A stretch of DNA of 33,851 nt from the NCBI GenBank assembly GCA_947259105.1, contig CAMYKU010000041.1, forward strand, positions 1 to 33,851, read 5' to 3'. Shown here piece by piece: positions 11,396 through 18,784 of the stretch (positions within the stretch are counted from its first letter, which is position 1; every line of letters begins with the position of its first letter). The position numbers were made by a program, and so were the translations under genes. The DNA comes from an uncultured Alphaproteobacteria bacterium. GTDB lineage: Bacteria > Pseudomonadota > Alphaproteobacteria > UBA8366 > JADFVY01. The notes beneath the pieces were generated by a model. That model was not told the origin of the DNA. It saw only the letters and a list, made by a program, of their open reading frames with translations, and ran no database searches.

Positions 11396-12759
11396 GATCC
11401 GTCGCCCGCTTTCGCCGGAACCAGCACGGTGGTTACCGTCGCCTCGTTGCGCAGCACCGCACGCGCCGCCGCGTTGACCGCCGCCACGGTCACCGCGCCG
11501 ATCCGCTCGGGCCAGGCCTCGATGTTCTCGACGGTCATGCCGACGACCAGGCCGCCGCCCAGGGAATGCGCCGGCGCGCGCAGGGAATCCCGCGCGTAGA
11601 TCGCTTCGGCCTGCAGCCGCGCCTTGGCGCGGGCGACCTCGTCCTCGGTCACGCCGTCACGCAGCAGTTTTTCGATCTCGGCCTCCATCGCCGCCTCGAT
11701 CGGCGCAAGGTCGCCACCCGGCAGCGGCGAGCCGTAGAAGCCGAAACTGGTCGGCCCGCGCGATGACGGGCTGTACCAGGCGCCCGCACCGGCGGCGATC
11801 TTCTGCTCGACCACCAGGCTGCGATAGATCCGGCTGGTCGTGCCGCCGCCCAGGATGTCCGCGAGCACTTCCAGCGCGTAGGCGTGTTCGGTCGCGCCGT
11901 AGATATAGCCCGGTGCGTGATACCGGCGCGACCAGCTGGGCTGGCGCACCTGGGGGTCGGCCAGCGTAACCAGCTGCGCCGCCTTGGCCGGCGGTTCGCG
12001 CCAGTCGACCCGGGGCGCCAGTTGCCGCGGCGGGATACGCCCGTAATATTTCTCCGCCAGCGGCCGCACCTGATCGACCGTAACGTCGCCCACGACCACC
12101 AGGATCGCGTTGTTGGGGGCGTACCAGTCGCGATAGAACTCCATCAGGTCGTCACGGGTCAGCGCCCTGATTTCGTGCTCCCATCCGATCACCGGGTTGC
12201 GGTAGGGATGGTTCATGTACATCGCGGCGTTGGCCTGCTCGCCGAGCCGGCTGCCGGGATCGTTCTCGATCCGCGACCGGCGCTCTTCCAGCACCACCTG
12301 ACGCTCCGTGTCGATATCATCCTGCGACAGGATCAGGTTGGTCATCCGGTCCGACTCCAGCTCCATCATCAGCTCGAGCCGGTCGGCGGCGACGGACTGG
12401 AAATAGCCGGTGAAGTCCTGGCTGGTGAAGGCGTTCTCTCGCCCGCCGTTGCGGGCGACGATCTGCGAAAAGGCGCCGTCGGGAAAGGCCTCAGTGCCCT
12501 TGAACATCAGGTGTTCCAGCAGGTGGGCGGCGCCGGTCCGGCCGGGCGGTTCGTCCATCGCGCCGGCCCGGTACCAGACCATGTGGGTGACCACCGGCGC
12601 CCGGTGGTTGCTGACCACAACCACCTGCATGCCGTTGTCGAGGGTGAAGGAATCGGGATTGAAGACCGCGGCCCCGGCGGGCGCGGCAAGCCGCGCCGTG
12701 GACATCAGGACCACAAGGGCGGCGACCGCGGGACGGCGGCCAAGTGAAAGCAGCGTCAT
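11392..12759 (-). CDS. M16 family zinc metallopeptidase, catalytic subunit
   Basis: A 455-residue periplasmic insulinase-family protease. It has an N-terminal signal peptide (VVLMSTARLAAPAGA-A), then DNGMQVVVVSNHRAPVV and the inverted zinc motif HLLEH (His79, Glu82, His83) within GRTGAAHLLEHLMFKGT. The third ligand Glu is expected about 74-78 residues later in the ERQVVLEERRSRIEND region. The second M16 domain follows (QKIAAGAGAWYSPSSRGPTSF area). The ATG at 12759 has GAGG five bases upstream. The enzyme pairs with the downstream non-catalytic subunit and lies 87 bases after bamF, suggesting that the envelope block continues as one transcription unit. Confidence 0.93.
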   Translation of the reverse strand: MTLLSLGRRPAVAALVVLMSTARLAAPAGAAVFNPDSFTLDNGMQVVVVSNHRAPVVTHMVWYRAGAMDEPPGRTGAAHLLEHLMFKGTEAFPDGAFSQIVARNGGRENAFTSQDFTGYFQSVAADRLELMMELESDRMTNLILSQDDIDTERQVVLEERRSRIENDPGSRLGEQANAAMYMNHPYRNPVIGWEHEIRALTRDDLMEFYRDWYAPNNAILVVVGDVTVDQVRPLAEKYYGRIPPRQLAPRVDWREPPAKAAQLVTLADPQVRQPSWSRRYHAPGYIYGATEHAYALEVLADILGGGTTSRIYRSLVVEQKIAAGAGAWYSPSSRGPTSFGFYGSPLPGGDLAPIEAAMEAEIEKLLRDGVTEDEVARAKARLQAEAIYARDSLRAPAHSLGGGLVVGMTVENIEAWPERIGAVTVAAVNAAARAVLRNEATVTTVLVPAKAGDGS

Positions 12760-12846
12760 GAGCGCCTCGAATCAGCTGAACCGGAAACAGGCATCGTGAC
12801 CAATTGAGATGGGGCGGCGGATACGATCTGCAAGAGGCGGAGGCCG

Positions 12847-13485
12847 TCAGAACAGGCTGCTTATTCCGCTCTTCTTGCGCACGATCACCGGCGCGACACC
12901 GGAGTTGACCGGCTTGCCGAGCGCCTCGTTCTCGCGCAGGCGGCGCGATTCGGCGGACGCGTCGAGCGGCGCTCCCGGCGGCGGCGGATCCTGCCAGAAC
13001 AACACGGTGTTCAGCAGGCTGTCCTGCTCCAGCGCGAGGCGATGGCTCTCTTGATCGACAATGCGCCGGATATCGCGCTCGACCCCGTAATAGGCCCCAA
13101 CGCGCTGGGCCAAGGCGATTTCGCCGGGGCTCGCGGTGGCCGACTGGGGATATTGCGGCGCACCGGTCAAGCCCGGCGCGTCGCCCACGCCCTCGCCAAC
13201 GCTTTCGCCCTCGGGCACACTGTCAAGAAGGCTCTCGCGGGCCCGGTTGGTCCCAAGGTCGCGGGTCGAGCGGGATGTGCCCGGCGCCGGCGGCCGTACG
13301 GTTGCGTCCGGCGGCATGCTGAGTGGCTGGTTGCGGACGACCGTGAACTCGTCGGGTCCACTGCGATCGTATCCGAATACCTTGCCGGCGCCGCTGCAGC
13401 CGCCAAGCACCAGCGCGGCCGCAATGACCGCTACGGCGGTCCGGATTCTGCACATGTTTGCGTATGTTCTCATCGTTGTCGCCAT
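12847..13485 (-). CDS. bamF: DUF3035 lipoprotein, BamF-like outer-membrane assembly factor
   Basis: A 212-residue lipoprotein. A lipobox signal sequence (IRTAVAVIAAALVLGGC) gives lipidation at Cys30. The mature start GPDEFTVVRNQPLSMPPDA is the hallmark of DUF3035, the family that contains BamF, an alphaproteobacterial accessory subunit of the Bam complex that inserts beta-barrels into the outer membrane. The rest is Pro/Ser-rich with a helical part (LAQRVGAYYGVERDIRRIV). It begins three bases after the lspA stop, so it is probably cotranslated with the enzyme that matures it. ATG 13485 is used; ATG 13455 (residue 11) would also give a good lipoprotein signal and cannot be excluded. Confidence 0.8.
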   Translation of the reverse strand: MATTMRTYANMCRIRTAVAVIAAALVLGGCSGAGKVFGYDRSGPDEFTVVRNQPLSMPPDATVRPPAPGTSRSTRDLGTNRARESLLDSVPEGESVGEGVGDAPGLTGAPQYPQSATASPGEIALAQRVGAYYGVERDIRRIVDQESHRLALEQDSLLNTVLFWQDPPPPGAPLDASAESRRLRENEALGKPVNSGVAPVIVRKKSGISSLF

Positions 13486-13488
13486 ATA

Positions 13489-14067
13489 TTACTTGGTTTT
13501 TCCGCGGCCTGCAATCAAGCCGTCGATGACGATCAGCCCGACGCCGACGACGATCGCGGAATCCGCAAGGTTGAAGGTCGGCCAATGGGGCAGCGTAGAG
13601 CCCGGGATGAAGACGTCGAGGAAATCGACCACCGCACCGAATCGCAGCCGGTCGATCACATTGCCGATCGCCCCGCCGATCACCCCGCCGATCGCGATGG
13701 CGAGCAGCAGGCCGTCGACCTTGCGCAGCCAGACCACCAGCCCGACCGATATGGCGACCGCCAGCCCCGACAGGACCAGGGGTCCGAGCTCCCCGCCCAG
13801 ACCGAAGGTGACGCCGGGGTTGTAGACCAGCGCAAGATTGAAGAACGGCAGTACGGGAATGGCGCAGCCCGGCTGAGTCATCGGCGGCGTCACGCAGCGC
13901 GCATCCATGATGAGGTCGGTGATCGCCCATTTGCTGAGCTGATCGAACAGCACCACCGCGGCGGCAACGGCAAGACCCGACCAGAATATCCATGCTGCGG
14001 GCGATGCACCGCCGGCGGCGGCCTCGGCCGGCCGCGCCTCGTCTTCACGGTTGTCTGTCTTCGACAC
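13489..14067 (-). CDS. lspA: Lipoprotein signal peptidase (signal peptidase II)
   Basis: LspA is an inner-membrane aspartyl protease that removes the signal peptide from prolipoproteins after diacylglyceryl transfer. Four membrane helices are visible, along with the family motifs LFDQLSKW (40-47), NPGVTFGL, GGAIGNVIDRLRFGAVVDF with catalytic Asp148, and FNLADSAI with catalytic Asp169. An Asp/Glu/Ala-rich N-terminal tail of about 25 residues precedes the first helix. I chose GTG 14067 because GGTGGAG lies six bases upstream; an in-frame GTG at 14079 abuts the ileS stop codon and would itself consume the ribosome site. The order ileS-lspA is a classical conserved pair. Confidence 0.93.
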   Translation of the reverse strand: MSKTDNREDEARPAEAAAGGASPAAWIFWSGLAVAAAVVLFDQLSKWAITDLIMDARCVTPPMTQPGCAIPVLPFFNLALVYNPGVTFGLGGELGPLVLSGLAVAISVGLVVWLRKVDGLLLAIAIGGVIGGAIGNVIDRLRFGAVVDFLDVFIPGSTLPHWPTFNLADSAIVVGVGLIVIDGLIAGRGKTK

Positions 14068-14079
14068 GATCCGCTCCAC

Positions 14080-16923
14080 CTATTCCGCCGCGGCCCGGCT
14101 ATCCGCCACCGCGTCAGCGCAGCGCCCGCAGGTTCCCGGTGCTTCCGGCCGTCGGTCGACCTCGGGAAGCACGCGCCAGCAGCGCTCGCATTTGCCGCCC
14201 TCGGCCACCACCGGAACGACGCCCACACCGGCGATCTCTTCGAGCCCGAACGCACCATCAGGCGCATCGCCCTCGATCAGCTCGAGGTCCGACGTAATGG
14301 CGATCTCCGCGGGATCCAGACCGTCGAACGCGGCCAGGTAATCCGCCGTGACATAAACTTCGGGCGCGGCCTGCAGCGACGAGCCGATGCGCTTTTCCGC
14401 CCGCTCGACCTCCAGAGCGCCGGTCACGACCCGGCGCACCCTGCGAATCTTCTCCCACTTGGCGGCGAGTTCGTCGTCCCGCCACTGCGCCGGCACGTCT
14501 GGGAACGTGCTCAGATGCACGCTTTCCCCCGCGCCGGGGTTGCGGCACAGCCAGGCCTCTTCGGCGGTGAAGCAGGTGATCGGCGCAAGCCACGCGGTGA
14601 GGCACGAGAACAGCTCATCCAGCACCGTGCGCGCGGCCCGGCGCCGCATGTCGGTGACGGCGTCGCAATACAGGCTGTCCTTGCGGATGTCGAAGTAAAA
14701 CGCCGACAGGTCGACCGCGCAGAAATCGTGCAGCTCGCGGAACAGCCTGTGGAAGTCGTACTCGTTGCAGCCCTTGCGCACCAGCGCGTCAAGCTCCCAC
14801 AGCCGGTGCAGCACCCAGCGCTCGAGTTCCGGCATGTCCGTCGGCGCGACGCGCTGGGAAGCGTCGAAGCCGTCGAGATTACCCAGCAGGAACCGCAGGG
14901 TGTTGCGCAGCCGCCGGTACATGTCGACCAGCCGCTTGATGATCTCGGGCCCGAAACTCAGATCCTCCGAGTAGTCGGACGCGACGACCCAGAGCCTCAG
15001 CGTTTCCGCGCCGTACTGGTTGGTCACGTCCTGCGGCGCCAGGTCGTTGCCCATCGACTTGGACATCTTGCGGCCATCCTCGGCCAGGATGAAGCCGTGC
15101 GTCAGCACCTGGTCGTAGGGCGCGCGGCCCCTGGTGCCGCAGGCTTCCAGCAGCGAGGAATGGAACCAGCCGCGATGCTGGTCGGAGCCTTCCAGGTAGA
15201 GGGTCGCCGGCCATTCCAGATCCGTGCGTGCCTCCAGCACGAAGGCATGGGTCGAGCCGGAGTCGAACCACACATCGACCACGTCCGTGACCGGCTCGTA
15301 GTCGTCCGCGTCGTAATCGTCGCCAAGGAAGCGGGACGGCGGGCTGGCGAACCAGGCGTCGGCGCCCTCGGCCTCGAAGGCGTCCGCGATGCGGTCCACC
15401 ACGCCCTGGTCGCGCAGCGGATCGCCGGTTTCCTTGTGCACGAAAACGGGAATCGGCACGCCCCAGGCGCGCTGGCGCGAGATGCACCAGTCCGGCCGGG
15501 TCTCAATCATCGAATAGAGCCGCTTGCGTCCCGACTCGGGAAAGAACGCCGTCTCGTCGATCGCCTTCAGCGCCTTCTTCCGCAAATCGTTCGTCTCCAT
15601 CGAGATGAACCACTGCGAGGTATTGCGGAAAATCAGCGGCGCCTTCGAGCGCCAGCTGTGCGGATAGCTGTGGCGCAGCTTGCCGCTGGCCAGCAGGCTG
15701 CCCGCCTCGCGCAGCGCCTCGACGATGGCCTTGTTGGCCGGGCCGGCCTTGCCGTCCTGACGGTAAACCGCAAGCCCGGCGAACAGCGGTACGTGGTCGT
15801 AGAAAGTGCCGTCCTCGCCGACCGTCTGCGGCGCCTCGATCTTGTTCACCTGCCCGAGGATGAAGTCGTCCGCGCCATGGCCCGGCGCGATATGGACGAA
15901 GCCGGTACCGGTGTCGTCGGTCACGAAGTCCGCCTTCAGGACCGGCACCTCGAAGTCGCCGTACCCCATGGCGGCCAGCGGATGCCGGCACACCGTCCCG
16001 GCCACCGCCTCGCCCTTGAGTGTCGCCAGAACCCTGTGGTCCGTAATGCCCGTTTCCTGCGCGACCTGGCCGAGCAGCGCCGCGGCGACGACGAGTTTCT
16101 CGCCGGCCGCAGCAAGGCTGCCCTCGGCGGCCCCGGTCACCTCGATCACCAGGTAGTCGAAATCCTGGTCGCAGGCGATCGCGCGGTTGCCCGGCATGGT
16201 CCAGGGCGTCGTCGTCCAGATCACCACCGCCGCGCCCTGCAATTCCGGCCGCGACGGCTTCACCACCGGGAACTTCACCCAGATCGTCGTCGAGGTATGG
16301 TCGTGGTACTCGACCTCGGCTTCGGCCAGCGCCGTCTTCTCGACCACCGACCAGAGCACCGGCTTGGCGCCCTTGAACAGGCTGCCGTTCATCAGGAACT
16401 TGCCGATCTCGCGGGCGATCTGCGCCTCCGCAGCGTAGGCCATGGTGGTGTAGGGATTGTCCCAGTCTCCGGCGACGCCCAGCCGCTTGAACTCCTCGCG
16501 CTGCACGTCGATCCAGTGGTCGGCGAATTCGCGGCATTCCTTGCGGAATTCGACGATCGGCACCTCGTCCTTGTCCTTGCCGGCCTTGCGGTACTTCTCC
16601 TCGATCTTCCATTCGATCGGCAGGCCGTGGCAATCCCAGCCGGGCACGTAATGGGCGTCCTTGCCCAGCATCTGCTGCGAGCGGTTGATGACGTCCTTGA
16701 GGATCTTGTTGAGCGCGTGACCGATATGCAGGTGGCCGTTGGCGTAAGGCGGCCCGTCATGCAGGATGAATTTCTCGCGGCCACGGGACTGCTCGCGCAG
16801 GCGCGCGTAGAGGCCGGTCTTCTCCCAGCGCTCCAGCAGCAGCGGTTCCTTCCGCGGCAGACCGGCCTTCATCGGGAAGTCCGTTCGCGGCAGCCGGATC
16901 GTGTCCTTGTAGTCGACGCTCAT
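14080..16923 (-). CDS. ileS: Isoleucyl-tRNA synthetase
   Basis: A class I synthetase that charges tRNA-Ile and edits misactivated valine. The 947-residue product has the HIGH motif (residues 66-69, within ANGHLHIGHALNKILKD), the central CP1 editing domain (TTTPWTMPGNRAIA, GTGFVHIAPGHGADDF), the KMSKS loop (619-623, KMSKSMGND), the anticodon-binding domain and a C-terminal zinc finger CERCW/CGRC (Cys 912, 915, 932, 935). Together these define the bacterial type. ATG 16923 was selected because GGAAAG precedes it at a normal distance and the protein then starts MSVDYKDTIRLPRTDFPM, as usual. In-frame upstream starts at 16938 and 17037 add only low-complexity residues. The lspA start is immediately downstream. 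Confidence 0.98.
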   Translation of the reverse strand: MSVDYKDTIRLPRTDFPMKAGLPRKEPLLLERWEKTGLYARLREQSRGREKFILHDGPPYANGHLHIGHALNKILKDVINRSQQMLGKDAHYVPGWDCHGLPIEWKIEEKYRKAGKDKDEVPIVEFRKECREFADHWIDVQREEFKRLGVAGDWDNPYTTMAYAAEAQIAREIGKFLMNGSLFKGAKPVLWSVVEKTALAEAEVEYHDHTSTTIWVKFPVVKPSRPELQGAAVVIWTTTPWTMPGNRAIACDQDFDYLVIEVTGAAEGSLAAAGEKLVVAAALLGQVAQETGITDHRVLATLKGEAVAGTVCRHPLAAMGYGDFEVPVLKADFVTDDTGTGFVHIAPGHGADDFILGQVNKIEAPQTVGEDGTFYDHVPLFAGLAVYRQDGKAGPANKAIVEALREAGSLLASGKLRHSYPHSWRSKAPLIFRNTSQWFISMETNDLRKKALKAIDETAFFPESGRKRLYSMIETRPDWCISRQRAWGVPIPVFVHKETGDPLRDQGVVDRIADAFEAEGADAWFASPPSRFLGDDYDADDYEPVTDVVDVWFDSGSTHAFVLEARTDLEWPATLYLEGSDQHRGWFHSSLLEACGTRGRAPYDQVLTHGFILAEDGRKMSKSMGNDLAPQDVTNQYGAETLRLWVVASDYSEDLSFGPEIIKRLVDMYRRLRNTLRFLLGNLDGFDASQRVAPTDMPELERWVLHRLWELDALVRKGCNEYDFHRLFRELHDFCAVDLSAFYFDIRKDSLYCDAVTDMRRRAARTVLDELFSCLTAWLAPITCFTAEEAWLCRNPGAGESVHLSTFPDVPAQWRDDELAAKWEKIRRVRRVVTGALEVERAEKRIGSSLQAAPEVYVTADYLAAFDGLDPAEIAITSDLELIEGDAPDGAFGLEEIAGVGVVPVVAEGGKCERCWRVLPEVDRRPEAPGTCGRCADAVADSRAAAE

Positions 16924-17050
16924 CTGTTCGCTTTCCATCGCCGCCGGATTGCGGCGCGGGGCACAGTATGCACCAGCCCCCGATGGGTCAAGATGGCGTT
17001 TGGGATGACCGCCGGCAATCGCGGCGCGCGACGGCACACCGCCGGAACGC

Positions 17051-17998
17051 CTACTGCGCAGCGGCCAGAATGCGGCGGGCGACGCGGCAGTCGTCCTCGA
17101 TCTGGGCGGTCAGCGCGTCGAGGCCGTCGAACTTCAACTCGGGCCGGATATAGTCGATCAACTGGAACCGCAGGTGCAGGCCGTAGAGATCGTCCGAGAA
17201 ATCGAAAATATAGGCTTCCAGGACCGGCTCCTCGTCCTCGCCGATCGTCGGCCGGATGCCGAAGCTGGCAACGCCGTCGTGCCAGGTCAACTGGTCCGGC
17301 CGCTCGATGCCGACGCGGACCGCATAGATGCCGTAGGCGGGCCGCAGATATTCGCCGAAGCTGAGATTCGCGGTCGGATAGCCGAGATCGCGGCCCATCG
17401 CATTGCCGTGGCCGACGCGCCCCTCGAACTCGAACGGGCGGCCCAGCAGCGCCGCTGCCTCGGCGGGACGGCCGGCCCGCAAATGGTCGCGAATCAGGGT
17501 CGAGGAGTAAATCCCGTTGCGCTCGGAGCGGACCGGCTCGACGACGGTCACGCCAAAGCCGCATTGCGTCCCCATCGCGGCGAGGAACGCGGTGTCGCCG
17601 GTCCGGTTGTGCCCGAACACGAAATCGTAGCCGACCACGACGTGGCGGGCGTCGAGCCCGCCGACCAGCACCTCGCGCACGAATGCCTCGGCGCTCATGC
17701 GGTGCATGGTCTCGTCGAAATGCAGCACCAGCAGAAGATCGACGCCGAGAGCTTCGATATGGTGCGCCTTGTTGCGGAACGGCGTCAGCCGGAACGGCGG
17801 ATCCTGCGGGCGGAAGAAGCTCCGCGGGTGCGGCTCGAACGTCACCGCGACCAGCGGCGCGCCGGCATCCCGCGCGATATCCCGCGTGCGCGCGAAGACC
17901 GCCTGATGGCCGAGATGCACGCCATCGAAATTGCCGAGCACCGCCACGCCGCCCCGAAGGCCGGCAGGAACGTCCTCATAGTGACGAAGAATCTGCAT
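17051..17998 (-). CDS. ribF: Bifunctional riboflavin kinase / FAD synthetase
   Basis: RibF converts riboflavin to FMN and then FAD in the cytosol. The 315-residue product shows the N-terminal nucleotidyltransferase motif GNFDGVHLGH (22-31), then TFEPHPRSFF, the FAD synthetase region GYDFVFGHNRTGD, and the C-terminal riboflavin kinase motif GRVGHGNAMGRDLGYPTANL followed by GIYAVRVG and EAYIFDFSDDLYG. It sits 127 bases before ileS, the widespread ribF-ileS-lspA order. ATG 17998 begins MQILRHYEDVP as in relatives; ATG 18019 seven codons upstream is an alternative. Two strong hairpins lie in the leader (see separate entry). Confidence 0.96.
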   Translation of the reverse strand: MQILRHYEDVPAGLRGGVAVLGNFDGVHLGHQAVFARTRDIARDAGAPLVAVTFEPHPRSFFRPQDPPFRLTPFRNKAHHIEALGVDLLLVLHFDETMHRMSAEAFVREVLVGGLDARHVVVGYDFVFGHNRTGDTAFLAAMGTQCGFGVTVVEPVRSERNGIYSSTLIRDHLRAGRPAEAAALLGRPFEFEGRVGHGNAMGRDLGYPTANLSFGEYLRPAYGIYAVRVGIERPDQLTWHDGVASFGIRPTIGEDEEPVLEAYIFDFSDDLYGLHLRFQLIDYIRPELKFDGLDALTAQIEDDCRVARRILAAAQ

Positions 17999-18089
17999 CG
18001 CCTCTCTGTCCCGCGCCATTTACGCACGCCGCCCGGTATAGCGACTGCGGCCCGGATTGTAGAGCGCGAATTTCGTCCGCTGAACGCGT

Positions 18090-18129
18090 GGCCGTATTAC
18101 GGCCGGAGCGGCTGGAGCCGATCGGCTCC
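18090..18129. other. Two adjacent hairpins between maoC-like gene and ribF
   Basis: GGCCGTATTACGGCC (18090-18104) pairs six bases around an ATT loop; GGAGCCGATCGGCTCC (18114-18129) pairs six bases around GATC. Both lie in the 165-base spacer. No T-run follows on the minus strand, so a factor-independent terminator is not well supported. They may be transcript-processing or attenuation structures. No FMN riboswitch is recognisable here. Confidence 0.4.
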
Positions 18130-18163
18130 ATGCGCCGTGCCGCTCGGCAGGAAGCTGTACGAG

Positions 18164-18649
18164 TCAGGCCTCGCGGCTGGGCACCAGGATCAGGGCTTCG
18201 CCGTCCAGCACCACCGTGTCGCCGACCGTCACCACCGTTTCCATGACGACGCTGCGTTTTTCCGCGAAGATTTCCTTGACCGTGGCCCGCGCCCGCGCCG
18301 TATCGCCGGCCCGCACCGGCGCCCTGAAGTTCAGACTCTGTTTCAGGTATATGGTGCCCGGACCCGGCATCTTGGTGCCGATCACGGTGGAAATGAAGCT
18401 TGCCGTCAGCATGCCGTGTGCGATGCGACCCTCGAACATGGTCTCGGTGGCGAACTCGTGGTTCAGGTGAACCGGATTGATGTCGCCGGAAATGCCCGCG
18501 AACAGGACAATGTCCGCTTCGGTCACTGTCTTGGCGAAGACCGCGGTCATGCCGACCGAAAGATCCTCGATGTAGTGGCCCATCAGGTCGTCGTTGTCGG
18601 TCGACGCCCCGTTCACCGGCTTGTTTTCCGTCGCGCCTGCAGGGTGCAT
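18164..18649 (-). CDS. MaoC-family (R)-specific enoyl-CoA hydratase-like protein
   Basis: A 161-residue single hot-dog-fold protein of the MaoC/PhaJ type, which hydrates trans-2-enoyl-CoA to (R)-3-hydroxyacyl-CoA or processes related thioesters. The catalytic dyad motif is present: AGISGDINPVHLN with Asp56 and His61. The GRIAHGMLTASFIS segment forms the neighbouring helix, and FRAPVRAGDTARARATV is the family's second strand region. It is cytosolic. The N-terminal ~22 residues are hydrophilic and extend beyond the usual start, so MGHYIEDL at residue 23 is a possible alternative. Its neighbours are a kinase gene upstream and ribF downstream; it may help polyhydroxyalkanoate or fatty-acid metabolism, but the context does not show which. 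Confidence 0.88.
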   Translation of the reverse strand: MHPAGATENKPVNGASTDNDDLMGHYIEDLSVGMTAVFAKTVTEADIVLFAGISGDINPVHLNHEFATETMFEGRIAHGMLTASFISTVIGTKMPGPGTIYLKQSLNFRAPVRAGDTARARATVKEIFAEKRSVVMETVVTVGDTVVLDGEALILVPSREA

Positions 18650-18721
18650 GATCGAATTCCCGAAATAATGTCCTGGGGCGCCAATCCGTGATATTGCGGC
18701 GCAAAAAAATGTATGCAGCGC

Positions 18722-18750
18722 AATATAGATAAGTCCAGCGCAGGCCGCAA
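18722..18750 (-). promoter_or_regulatory. Predicted sigma70-like promoter for maoC-ribF block
   Basis: On the minus strand TTGCGG (18750-18745) and TATATT (18727-18722) are spaced 17 bases apart in an AT-rich gap. This would start transcription near 18715, about 65 bases before the maoC-like ATG. The -10 is good and the -35 is half-matched. Confidence 0.42.
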
Positions 18751-18784
18751 TATAAATGAAAAACCTTAATAATCAGCGAATAAA

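Noticed and set aside
13042..17364. Plus-strand open frame of 1440 codons.
   Set aside because: It is antisense to ileS, lspA and ribF, and is Arg/Gly/Ala-rich with no domain pattern. Long antisense frames are expected with this GC-rich codon use.
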